A stretch of 64,000 bases of DNA from Oxytricha trifallax (taxonomy: Eukaryota; Ciliophora; Spirotrichea; Sporadotrichida; Oxytrichidae): NCBI GenBank assembly GCA_000711775.1, contig ARYC01000788.1, positions 1 through 64,000 of the forward strand, in the 5' to 3' direction. The notes below the pieces were generated by a model that was not told the origin of the DNA, made no database searches, and saw only the letters and a program-made list of their open reading frames with translations. This document shows, one piece after another, positions 34,201-45,609 of the stretch. Numbering within the stretch: position 1 is the stretch's first letter; every line of letters starts with the position of its first letter. The position numbers and the translations under genes were made by a program.

Positions 34201-35539
34201 CAGTAATAATCTTACAAGAGGTATTTCTATAAATGAAGAGCACAAAATATAGACTGAAAGAGCTGCTCTTAATTTCCATGCATTCAATTTCAATAAATAG
34301 AGCTAGCTGACGCTATAAAAGTAAGCAATTTATTTAAATTATTCATTATTTTTAGTGATACTATGGAGTCGAATAGCAATTAAAACTCAAATTTTACTCT
34401 TTAGTCAAAGCCTATAATTATAAAATATTATAGTATTCCTTTAGTTTTTCTTGTAAAACAATATTTTGGTATATTTCAAATTTAATTCTTGGAATTTTAA
34501 ATGCAAACTCAGACAGCCATTTAAATTTCAAATCAAATGGTCTGATAAAACAATGCTCTCTCAAGAAAGTATCTCTCCAGTAAAACCCAAATTAAAACCT
34601 TAAAATTTCAACTTAAAAGATAAAAATTTCAAAAATTAAAGGCAAAAAGCTTTCTTTCAACTCTGTGACTCATTAGACAAATGGAAGCTATAGCAACTTA
34701 CAGATATAATAAACTCAAAATAATGCAAATACCCTAGATATCATTGAGGGAGGGGTTAATTCGTAAAATAATTTAATCACTAAGAACACTTTGGATAATA
34801 AAAACTTCAATGCTGCACCTGCTTCAGGTCAAGCAACCTCTAAAATGAATAACAGTGTGAGGTAAGCACTAAACCACAAAAATAAAAGCTCTTAGTAATA
34901 TATATGTGGAAGTGTTAAGATATCGTTGCTTAAATTGCTCTTAAGTGAGTTAAAACTAAATATATAAATGTATATAACTTATTTTATTTTAAGAAGTGTT
35001 AATTATAATTATAAGTTCTAAAGAAAGAAGAAAATTGACTTGAAATAAATCACAAATATAGTCTAATAAATATCATTACTGCTTCAATTCTGGGAAGAAA
35101 GCCTTAGTTCTGAAAAAATAATTAGAAAGTTAGAATTTAAAGAGAATCTATTAAAAAATGAATTAATTCATTGACTTTTAGATGATATTTAAAGAATATT
35201 TTATTAAACTTATTTAAAAATAGAGAATAATCTAAAGACTAAATTATCAGACAAAGAAATAAAGTTGAAATAGTTTTTGACTGGAGAGAATTAAGATTTA
35301 CTTGATTTGTAGGAAGACAGTACAACAAGGAAATATGGTGAGTTAGCTGTCATTACAATAAATTATTAATAAATAATCAATTATAATCCTTTCATATAAA
35401 TAATTAATTGAAATTTAGTCAATTGAATTTTAAATACTCTTTTTATAAGAGAGAAGAATTAAAAGTTTCATTTGAGATATTTTTCTCTGATGCAAAATAT
35501 TAAAATACATAAAATTTGGAGTAATAACCTACTTAATGA
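31216..35539 (+). CDS. Asn/Gln/Ser-rich protein nested in the scrambled ACSL locus
   Basis: Start ATG at 31216 (MSTQQKNITTSSNVDSIPNY), then an intron-like GTAAGT. A more ordered segment follows near 31460-31620 (CDLEFLKWKYEVTYGIETNN). A very long open frame runs from about 31985 to 33690, rich in Asn, Gln and Ser (e.g. SQQNIINYSGFNTNMNEQQH). Coiled coil follows near 33940-34320 (QRNNELEQMEQSFEQEKIHQ), a further open segment at 34500-34862, and another charged helical segment at 35100-35340 (KTKLSDKEIKLKQFL). Stop TGA at 35537. No family recognised. It lies wholly between clusters B and A of the scrambled ACSL, on the opposite strand. One in-frame TGA at 35172-35174 is unexplained. Confidence 0.7.
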
Positions 35540-35662
35540 AGCGTAAATGCAGATAATTAATCTCAAATTATCAATAAAAATAAATAAACATAATAACTAT
35601 CACTTATTTATAGTTAATCAAATTTAACACATTATGAAGGAATATTAAAAATTCATGAATAA

Positions 35663-36980
35663 ATTCTTAAAATATCCAGAGAATATGTTTTAACCGTAAA
35701 ATTGGACTTCACCTCTTGGAGGGTCATATATTAAAATATAATTTCAATATAATAAAGATTTTTTGAAATATTAATTCATAAATTTATGTTTTATTTAATT
35801 GTAATTAGTAAAGCAAGTTCAGATAAATCTTTCAACCTAAGTTTCATACTAGGGATAATTCCACCTACATGGCCTGAAGTGAAATCTTAAGGGTGAGTCA
35901 CCGTGGCAGGGCCATAGGTTTCAGTCTACCCATAAACTTCAAATACAAAAACACCAAGAGCAATTTTAAAGAATGTTAATACCTCAGGGGAGATTATAAT
36001 ATTTATTCTTAGACCATAGTACCTTACAAGATATTTTAAAAATTGAGAAAACTATTTTATTTTATAAATGATTCTTAATATAACTGAAATCATGATTTTA
36101 ACTCTTCCGCCAAAATGTTCTTTCACTTTCTTGAAAACTGTTTTTATACTTATATAGTAAAATAGATACTATAGAGCCACCATTCTCATAATTATATATC
36201 TTCGCATTAACAGCCTTATTGAAAAGCCATTTATGCTCAAATAAGAAAGCATAAGTTACTTATTAGAATTTTGAACTGTCAAGAAAATAGTAGGTCTAAG
36301 TACTCTTAGATCATCCAAAAGTTTTAGGGGGTCACCTGAATAGTATCCAATCGAAAAACCAAAAACTAGACTGGAGATGAAAATACATTGCTCATTTCGT
36401 CATTATAACCTAAGAGTATTATTTAATTATAAGATTAATTAGCTTCAAGCTATATAAGGAAGATATGATAAGTGGACATCTGTCTCGTCCTATTTTTTTT
36501 ATAAAAAAATACATTTACCAAAAAAAGTAGTTCTAGAATAATTGAATAACAAGTAGTTTCATTAATGGATTATAATTTAAAAATCTATTGGACGCCAACC
36601 CAATCAGAAAGATGAAGGCAACTAATAAAACTTCCATGAGTAAGCATAACTCCCTTGGGATCCCCTGTAGTTCCTGATGTATAGCAGATAATGTAAACCA
36701 ATATAGATATTTTAAGTTAAATTATTCGATAAAATTACCTCAATATTAGTTTAAATAGAGTCTGGTTTTGGTCTCTCCAAATTGACTTTCGTTTAAGATC
36801 CATATTCTATGATTTCTAAGATTTTTTCATAATTTTTCATAATCTTCTTGTCATCATCAGTGACATTATCAAAGCAGATGAGATTCAGGAGTCCAATGGC
36901 ATGACTTTTTTAGGATTTTTTCATCTTTATAAACAAATTTAAAGCTTTTTTCTCCATACACATTGTTGTTAACTCTGTTT
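35663..36980 (-). CDS. Scrambled ACSL gene, cluster A (even segments, AMP-binding core)
   Basis: 36980-36271 (pointer AAACAGAGTTA to ACAGTTC) holds the AMP-binding P-loop [11 protein letters not shown] near 36670 and [20 protein letters not shown]. Inside it are ordinary IESs, e.g. pointers TTTA and AATAG. Then 36231-36173 (AATGGCTTTTC to [25 protein letters not shown]), 36139-36084 (AGTTTTCAAGA to [22 protein letters not shown]), 35995-35814 (AATCTCCC to [28 protein letters not shown], then [11 protein letters not shown]) and 35727-35663 (ATGACCC to [32 protein letters not shown]). The gene activates fatty acids to acyl-CoA via acyl-AMP. Catalytic motifs A3 and A5 are intact. Between 36271 and 36173 the reading detours to cluster C. 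Confidence 0.92.
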
Positions 36981-37759
36981 TAGAATATAAATTTTTATTT
37001 TTATTCTAAGTTTGATAAGGAACTTTAATGTGAATTAGTGTGAGAAAAATAATTTAAATTAATTAGGGAATCAATGTTACTGAATACGTATGCATGCAGT
37101 TAATATTTAAAATTATCTTAGCATATCTATAATTAATTACATTTGATTTGCTAAAAAAGCTCAAATTCTGACTGTATATATAATGGGAAACTAAAATTAA
37201 GGATTTACTTATGCAAAATTTAGGGATGATATTCAACCTAAACCATGTCATTCGAAAGAATTAATGTAAGTTAAAATTAAGGAAAAATATGCCTGAAATT
37301 AATGATAAAAAATTAAGTAATAATAATTATATAGAACTATTTCAATGCAAAAATAATAAATTAGATTTTTATAAATAATTATATTTGATTGAAGATTTTT
37401 AATCTAAATGTTCGAAATTTTGTTGTTTTTATTTTAAATAAGTGTTATATAATTTTAAGAGTTAAATATTTAGTGATTAATTGATTTGGTTCAATAAAAA
37501 ATACTTCCATGAATTAAATTATATACAACTTACCTTTGTTATATTAAAATGAATAAATAAAACATGAATCTTTCATTCTTTTTTCATTTTAAGGTTATAT
37601 TGCAATAAGAATACTATGAATTGCATATAAAATTGCTTTAATATTTTTAATTAATTTATAATCAAATTCTAGAATATTTGTCTTAATTATCAAAAATCAA
37701 ATGAATTTTCTAAGAATGACTTAATTTTTTTTCATTTTACGATTTTTACATGAAATTCA
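36981..37759. other. Non-coding AT-rich gap inside the scrambled locus
   Basis: No convincing coding frame on either strand. It separates the minus-strand cluster A from the plus-strand cluster C and marks the inversion axis of the scrambled ACSL gene. The first segment with the start codon could lie here, but none was recognised. Confidence 0.5.
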
Positions 37760-39187
37760 TGGCAAAAATAATAGATGCAATAAAAACAGAGATCATCCCG
37801 ACGAGTTGGCACCCAAAGAATACAATGGATTGAAAACTATTTGGGATGCTTACGAGAGAACAGTTAGAAGAATCCCTAACAATCAACACTTAGGCACTAG
37901 AAATTATTATTTTTGGGGTCATAAAAAGCAAATTGTTTTATTATATAAATATCATCTTCGTAATAAGTTTCATAAATTATTATAAAGAGGGAGCACCATA
38001 TGAATGGAAGACCTATGGAGAAATATTCGAAGCTTCCTAAAACTTTGCAAAAGGTAAGTTTTGATATAAAAAAATGGCATTAACCAATTGACTTCTATCA
38101 ATATGTTATCTTTGTTCTTTTTCGATTATTAACTGATTTATTTCTTAGGACTCTAAGCTCTGGAACTGTGTCCCTCTCATGAAGAAGATGGCAAATAATT
38201 CGCATTTTTGGGAGTTCACTCTAAAAACAGAGAAGAGTGGGCAATCGCTGGCTTAGGGTGCCTGAGCTCAGACGTCACAATTGTCCCAGTTTACGAAAGT
38301 CTTGGTGCTGATGCTCTTGGATTCATTATTAATCAAACAGAGTTAAAAATTTAAATTTAATTAAAAGCAATGAATATATGACTTTCTTAAAATTCTTAAG
38401 GCTATAAATAAATTATAATTAAAATAGGAAATGTTCAATTTTTATGGAAAAATAACATCATATCTCCCTTATGGGCACACCTTTGAGCAATCTTTCAAAA
38501 TACCTAAATATATTATTTTTTAACAGTTCCTCGTATCTTAAACAGAGTTTATAGTAAAGTTCAGGAATCTGTTTAAGCTAAAGGAGGTATCTCTGAATGG
38601 CTTTTCCTAAAAAATAATCAATTTTATTATATTATCTACAAAATATTCTTTTGATTGCCTACAAAATTTACCCTTCAATTAAGTTAATGTCTCTATTTCA
38701 ATATTTATTAATAAATTTACACACTTTTATATTGAATTAAGCTCTCTCAAGGAGAATATATTGCCCCTGAGAAACTAGAAAACATATATACTCAGTGTCA
38801 TATTATTGCATAAATCTTTGTCTATGGTGATTCCCTTCAACACTTTCTAGTAGCTATTCAAATAATAAATATTAAATGTGTTTAGAATTAAAATGGTATA
38901 TTTTATTCAAATTTTTTTTATATATTTTTTTAAAAATTGATATTAATAATTTATGATTATCGTGCCAGATCATGATCAAGTGAGAAAGTTCGCAGAAGAA
39001 AATGGTATTAATATTAATAAATATATAGCAATGTTTAAAGATAAATATTATTTGATTTAAATAATTGTCTTAAATTAAGTATCGAATAACAAGGAGTCTA
39101 CTAGAATTAAGAGTTCAAAGAATAAGTTATAGCTTAGATGATGGATAAAGCTAAGGAATACAATCTCAGCAGTCTCGAAAATATATA
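37760..39187 (+). CDS. Scrambled ACSL gene, cluster C (N-terminus, one middle, C-terminal segments)
   Basis: N-terminal region, about 37760-38345: RDHPDELAPKEYNGLKTIWD, with a 63-bp IES (pointer AAATTATTA) and a GT-AG intron at 38054-38148, ending LGFIINQTEL at pointer AAACAGAGTTA (38335-38345). A middle segment at 38523-38606 (ACAGTTC to [31 protein letters not shown]) fits between two cluster A segments. From 38739 (pointer AAGCTCTCTCAA) the C-terminal part follows: [15 protein letters not shown], then VPDHDQVRKFAEENG and EFKEQVIAQMMDKAKEYN, ending near 39187. The initiator region and the last 50 or so residues present in the collinear paralogue were not found. Confidence 0.88.
37920..37982. 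other. IES, pointer AAATTATTA
   Basis: The 9-bp pointer occurs at 37911-37919 and 37974-37982. Excision joins HLGTRNYY to KEGAPYEWKTYG in frame in the scrambled ACSL gene. Confidence 0.75.
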
Positions 39188-39510
39188 TATAAATTAAGTA
39201 TAGGCAAAATTTACAGCAAATTTATTGCACTTTTATATTCAGATTTTATAGACAAATTGAAGATAAAAGATATATGAAATTATTATAAACAGTAGGTCTA
39301 TTAGTTAAACTGCAATATCAAATTGATTTGAGGGAGTGAGCGTGATTAATTCAGTTAAAAATGAATATAAAGATATTTGTATTGATTAGGACAATAATAT
39401 AAAATATTAATTACTTTAGCGAAGTATCTACCAACTACAACTTTGTTTAAATTAAGCTAATTCATTGAATATCTATTTAAAATAGATAATTTATGTAAAT
39501 TATTTAGACA
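39188..39510. other. Non-coding spacer between the two ACSL loci
   Basis: AT-rich. No segment matching the missing C-terminus of the scrambled gene was seen. The collinear ACSL gene starts at 39511. Confidence 0.5.
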
Positions 39511-42500
39511 ATGGGAAATAGTCAACCTCAACAACATATCTATTCAGTTTTCAGAGAAGACAAACCAGCCCTCCCCGGCCACTCCAGAGAGCTTGTGTAA
39601 GTTCAGCTTTAAATTTCAGAGGCTACCAGTTTAGTTATTGAAAAGAGCTCTATTTCAATACATTTTAGAACTTTGGTTTTTAACATCAACTCTTTATAGT
39701 TGCTTTCAGAAAAAGCATATTAATAAGTTTTATCATTTAAAAATTCACCAATTTAAAAATAAATTTCCCCAAAAAATAGTAATAAATCGTATATTTAATA
39801 AAAAGGATAGTCCAGACAACTTGGATCCACCCGTATTCAATGGATGCAAGACTCTATGGGAAATGTACTCAAACACAGTAAAGAAGTTCCCTGGCAACAG
39901 ATTCTTAGGAACCAGAAATAACAAGGTCGAGGGAAGACCATATGAATGGAAAACTTACAGAGAGATCTATGATGATATGGACAAGTTTTCAAGAGGTTAT
40001 AAAATTAATTTAAAATCAACAATTTCCTCAAAAATCGTGACTTAAAAGTTTTTAATTATGTTTTTTATCCAAAATTTAACTAAAGATTAAATTTAATTAA
40101 GATAATATTTACTATAGATTAATTAATAACTTACTAAAATTATTTTTAAGATACTTAAGTCTACTATTTTAATAAATAAAGGTAAGTAGTAGGAAATATA
40201 AAGATGAAGCTAAGGATCATAAAAAAATTCCTCAGCATTTCTATCTTACATTTTTATACTTTGAGCAGTCAAATTAATGTTTTATAATAGGTGCTGAATA
40301 CTTGGGACTCTGCCCAGTCACTCCAGCTGAAGGTATGGACTATAAGTTCATGGGAATCTTCGGTAAGAACTAATTTACTATCCCCCCCCCATATATTACA
40401 ATATTTTGTGATTGAGAGTTTTAAGATTTTAGAACAGAGAAGAATGGATTGTAATTAATCTTGCTTCAATGAGAAACTCAGTGACCATCGTTCCATTCTT
40501 TGATAGTTTAGGTCAAGACGCCCTCAAGTTTGTTATCAACCAGACTGAGCTCACCACCATGTGCATCGAGAACAACTAATTTGACTTGCTCATGAAATTA
40601 TCAGGTGCTCACTGCCCAACTCTCAAGAACGTTGTTTTGTTCGAAGATGCAACTGAGGCTTAAATAGAGAAAGCTCAGCAACATGACATTAAACTCTTCA
40701 GCTACAAGCAAGTCATGGAAATTGGATCTGAACACCCTGAGATGATACTCAATGACCCTACTCCTGACACAATCTACAATTTATCATGTGATGATATTGG
40801 GAAAAGTGGATAAGTAAAATTCTTTAATAATTTTCTTATTATTCTACATGTTCTGCTATACTTCAGGTACCACTGGTGATCCTAAGGGAGCTAAGATGTC
40901 TCATTCAGGTTTCGTCGCCGTACAACACTTGTATGTTCATGCCGGTATTAACTTCGATGAAAATGACTGCTCAATTTAGTAATCTAGTAAGTTATTAGTA
41001 AAAATCTTATGCTATCATTATAAATGTGAAATTTCTTACTTACCTCTCGCTCACATCTTCGAGCAGTGCAATCTCACTTTCAGTATGTCATCTGGATACG
41101 CTCATGGTTTCTACTCTGGTGATCTTAATATATTATATTGAATATCACAATTTGATTTTATTTATACTATCCATTAAAGCTCCTTGAAGATATTGCTCTA
41201 TTGAAACCAACTTTCTTCGTGACAGTTCCCCGTATCTTGAATCGTGTGTACGGTAAGATCATGGATGGTGTTAATGCCAAGGGAGGAGTTGCTAAATGGC
41301 TCTTCAACAAGGCACTTACCGACAAGACCTATTAAACTATGAGAATTGTTTAAGTTTTTAGGATTGTTCATGTTATGCGATTCTTCATTTTTGTTAAATT
41401 AGTTTACATGAACCAAGGTTAAGGATTTTCTCACAAATTCTACGATAAGGCTGTCTTCCAGAAGGTCAAGGACATCTTCGGTGGCAACCTCAAGTACATG
41501 GTTACTGCTTCAGCCCCTATCAGTTACAAACTATTTTGTGTTTATATTTTTTAAACATATTTGTAAAATTCAAATTATAAATATTTTTTAAGTGGTGAAG
41601 TCTTAACTTTCTTCAAAGTTGCACTCGGCATCCAAATATTCTAAAGAACTTATAAATTTTTAGAAATAAAAAACAAATTTACTTAAATTAAAATGGGTTG
41701 AATATATTATCAACCCTATGAAAAACTAAGCAGCATTTTATTACACTTGAAAAATTAAAGGAATTATAAAAGATGTTAAATTATAGTTTTAATTTGGATT
41801 ATAAAAAATATTTAAAACTTATTTTGACTCTGAATACAATTGAATATTTATACAATTTATTCTTGAATATATTAAGATAATTTAAATTAAAATCATTTTT
41901 CTTAATACATTTCCAAATATATAATTTATCAATAATATTTATGAAAATTATAAAATGTTTAAAATTTCATTTCAAACTTAATTATCCACATCTATGAAGT
42001 TTATGGACAAACTGAGAGCAATTAATTAAAATTGAAGAGTAGTTTCTTTCTATAATAATTTAATAAATTTTTAAAAACAATTCACTTTTTATTTAAGTAA
42101 ATGGGCCAATTACTGCTACTCTACCAATGGATCCAACTGCTGGTCATGTCGGTGGTCTTATCACTACTAACCTCGTTAGACTCAGAGATGTACCAGAGAT
42201 TAAATATTAGTTTTTTCATGAAAAGGATACTAGGATTTGAGAATGAATCATACTTTTTATAAGTATATAATTATAAAGATGGGATATTTGGGTACTGATA
42301 ACCCACCAAGAGGTGAAATCTAATTCAAAGGAGCCAATCAATTCAAGGGCTACTTCAAAAACCCAGAGAAGACTGCTGAAGCAATCACAGAGGACGGTTG
42401 GGTCTCTACAGGAGATGTCGCCATCGTATTCGACAATTAACATTACTTTAATTGAATTTAGTTTTAAAGACGCTAAGTATTTTAAAAGAAAGGCATAAAA

Positions 42501-43270
42501 TAAACAATTCAACATACATATATTAATTTTTCCGACTTTTGTCAGTTCGTAAAATTTATAATTAATTAATATACAATCTGCTAATTTACATTAATCATTT
42601 TCTATATAAAATTTCTTTTCTGAAACCCCTTATTGTATATTAATTTGATAAATGGTTCCATCAAGATCGTAGATAGAGCAAAGAACATCTTCAAATTGTG
42701 CCAAGGAGAGTACATCGCCCCAGAAAAGCTTGAGAACGTGTATATCCAAAGTCCACTCGTTGGTCAGATCTTCGTTTACGGAGACTCCCTCCAAGCCTTC
42801 CTCTTGGCTGTCGTTGTCCCCGACCCAGAAAACCTCAAGAAATGGATGCAAGAGAACAGTAAGTCAATTTATTTGAATTAAAACCTTTTACTTTAGATGT
42901 GACTGACAACGCCTTCGACAACGCAGATTTGAAGAAAACAATTATTACCTAATTAGACTAGCTTGCTAAGGAATACAAATTCACCAGTCTCGAAAAGATC
43001 AAGAAGATTCACTTGCACCCAACACCCTTCACTGTTGACAACGACCTCATCACCCCAACCTTCAAGATTAAGAGAAACGTCGCCAAGAATAAATAATTTT
43101 TATTTTTATATGATTATTTTATAGTAAATGAGTTTCTTCAAAAACATCCCTCAATAAATATATTAAATATGAGATTAAAGCAATAATTATTTTTGTTTTC
43201 TCAAGTATCTTAAATTATAAAGAAAGTATTCTAGGAGCAACTAGACAAACTCTACGCAGAGCCATTATGA
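39511..43270 (+). CDS. Long-chain acyl-CoA synthetase (collinear copy)
   Basis: Start ATG at 39511 ([20 protein letters not shown]); the MG at the N-terminus could be myristoylated, an inference. Adenylate-forming enzyme making acyl-CoA from fatty acid, ATP and CoA. Visible: the P-loop [11 protein letters not shown] near 40875, [12 protein letters not shown] near 41230, [20 protein letters not shown] near 41430, [11 protein letters not shown] near 42395, the DRAKN hinge near 42670 followed by [13 protein letters not shown], and a C-terminal [15 protein letters not shown] before TGA at 43268. Expected eukaryotic ACSL length, about 650 residues. Interrupted by at least eight IESs/introns; a 65-bp IES (pointer AGAAC) is mapped and one near 41645-42105 is over 400 bp. 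Paralogue of the scrambled gene immediately upstream. Confidence 0.93.
40371..40435. other. IES, pointer AGAAC
   Basis: AGAAC at 40366-40370 and 40431-40435. Excision gives MGIFGKNREEW in frame in the collinear ACSL. The IES holds a run of nine C residues. Confidence 0.8.
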
Positions 43271-43579
43271 GCAGGGATGTTCAAAGATATTGAACTTAAT
43301 ATTTAGATAAACTGATAGAATATTTGGATTAACATCAACAACATCAAACTAATTTATTTTATTTGATTAAACCTTCTTAAATAAATTGAAATTTCTCATA
43401 TAATTAGAATTACTCAAATTTTATCTTCATAATTTTTGACTGAATAGAAAGAATGATTTAATTGAATAAATATTAAAATAATTATATAGAACTTGAGTGA
43501 ATGATATATACTACCGACTGACAAATACAATTATTTATATTGCTATTTATTGATTATTTTTCATAATAAGACTGTCTGT
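43271..43579. other. Intergenic spacer, convergent genes
   Basis: AT-rich with no coding frame seen. Lies between the stop codons of ACSL (plus) and the Met/Gly-tailed gene (minus). Confidence 0.5.
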
Positions 43580-45153
43580 TCAGAACAAGCCAGCGGGACC
43601 GCCGTAACCACCGTATCCGCCACCAAGGCCTGGAGGAGCACCGCCCATGGGACCGCCCATTCCGCCCATGCCTCCCATATAAAAATTATCATTTTATTTA
43701 TACCACCAAGGTTTTATTCTTATGTAAAACATTTAAATAAAACTTCCCATTCCCATCATCATGGGGTCGAAGCCACCACTGAGTGAGAGGAGCTCCATTT
43801 GCTTGGTTTGCATATGCATGGCAACTTCTGGATCTTCGTAGATTTTATGAGTGAAAAGAGCAGCCTTGAATTGATCTTCGGTGAAACCGTGATTCTTGAA
43901 AACCCAATCGTGAGCAATAGCGCTGATTAAAACTGGCATCATCATGGGGTCTTATCTCATTTGTGAAAGATATTCCTTCTTGAACAAATCGAAAGCGAAG
44001 TTGTTTGAATCCTTGACAAGTTCAACAGTCTTTTGATAGTTTAATTCCTCTGGGGCTTTGCTTGATGGTTGCTCCATGCTAATTCCCATATTGAACAACT
44101 CCATTGAAACGTATGGATCCATCATTAATTCTTGCTGACTTCTCTCAAACATCTCTGGGGTGATGCATAATTTATCGAACATCTCAGATGATGATCTCTC
44201 ATATGCTTGCTCTTCCTCTTGAATAGTTTGCTTAAGTGCTTCAAGATATTTCTTTGGGTCTTTTCCGAACTCAGCAGCTCTTCTCTCTTGAGCCTTTTGC
44301 TTAACTTCTCTTGACTTGATCTTAGCGTAATCACCAGTGTACTTGAAAATCTTAATGAAAGATTCTTTGGTAAGGGTCTTGTTTGCGGTCTTTTGAACTG
44401 GAACAGTCTTCTCAACAGCGAGCTTCAAGAATTCTTCCTCAGTAATATTCTCAATATCGATATTTTCAACTGCGGATGAGGCCTTGCTTACGACGACTTC
44501 TTTCTCTTCAACTTTCTTATCATGAATAGTGATTGCTTCTCTCATCTTTGCTAAATCGATCTCAATTGACTTGCCACTGCCATGAACATTCAAGGTGATC
44601 TTGTTTTGGTCTTCGCTGCTCTCTACGTTGATGTTTAATGCTTAGAGAACTTGCAATTTAGTCTCAAGAGTCTTAGTTGCGAGTGAGTACTCAACAATAT
44701 CAACATCAGCATCTCCTCTTGCAACTTTATCCTTCATTAATTTTAATGTACTTAAGCACCAATAAAATTGTATCCCCTATTGAACTTTTCATTTTGGAAG
44801 CATCTATACAATATTTATAAAGTCAACTTCTTCTTCATTAATCTCATGATTGATTTGGTCTTCAATAATTCTTCAATAAATGACATATCTCTGAGTTGCT
44901 TCAAGTCCTGGTCTTGTTCGATGGCAGAGCAGAAGAGGATTGGTGCTGCCTTCTTGAAATTGTGCCAGAAAGCGGAGTCTTCGCATTCTTGCAATAAGTT
45001 GCTGAGCACGTTCATGTCTGGCACGGCAGTGTATTGGGGGATGTTTGCGTTGTTCATCAATTTGTCCAATTCTTCGACATTCTTGTTCAATCTGACGGTG
45101 AGCTTCTCGTTCAAATCCTTTAGAGTTTGTTGGGTTGCAGCCTTCTTTAACAT
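43580..45153 (-). CDS. Conserved-looking protein with Met/Gly-rich tail, function unknown
   Basis: Start ATG at 45153 (MLKKAATQQTLKDLNEKLTV), stop TGA at 43580. Three main segments: 45153-44810, about 44755-43745 with a long helical charged core (TIHDKKVEEKEVVVSKASSA, then EVKQKAQERRAAEFGKDPKK), and a short last segment after an IES near 43680-43740 encoding MGGMGGMGGPMGGAPPGLGG and ending GGPAGLF. The codon usage is richer in G/C at third positions than the AT-rich Gln-rich genes, suggesting a highly expressed gene. The Met/Gly tail recalls chaperone-type C-termini, but no J, TPR or Hsp domain is visible, so no function is claimed. Confidence 0.8.
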
Positions 45154-45609
45154 TTTTTTGTTTTTAGTGTAAATGGAAATAAAACTTTTGTTTAGTCTTG
45201 TGACCTTAGTAAACCTAAAATTACTATAATAATAATAGTAAAATTAAATAGAGTTTCTGTAGTTTATTTATTATTAATAATGACAAAATTATTGAGTGAC
45301 TCTAAATATATTATCAAATATTAAAGATTCACTATCAAAATTAACGAAAATTTTATTCTATATAAGGATATCATAATCTATATAGTTATAAACATCAATA
45401 ATACTTTGAATCAATAATTATTTTAACATTTTATTTATTTTGCTAATATGCTCAATCTCTTTTTATTTGAGTTATTTAACTTTTATTATTACTTTATATT
45501 AATGTTGCTAATATTTTACTCCCATCAATTAATATATTTCAAATTTATTTGTTATTTTGATTAAAAATTATATTAATATTACTTCATTTAAAAGGATAAA
45601 AATAGGCAT
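45154..45609. other. Intergenic spacer
   Basis: AT-rich with no coding frame on either strand. Lies upstream of the Met/Gly-tailed gene and downstream of the cysteine protease; probably holds a chromosome boundary. Confidence 0.5.

Noticed and set aside
37760..39187. Cluster C as a truncated ACSL pseudogene on its own
   Set aside because: The missing middle parts exist nearby on the other strand with exact shared pointers and in-frame joins, so scrambling explains the gaps better than decay.
42216..42515. Overlapping ORFs on both strands within the collinear ACSL gene
   Set aside because: Only the plus-strand frame matches the ACSL fold ([23 protein letters not shown]); the others are shadows.
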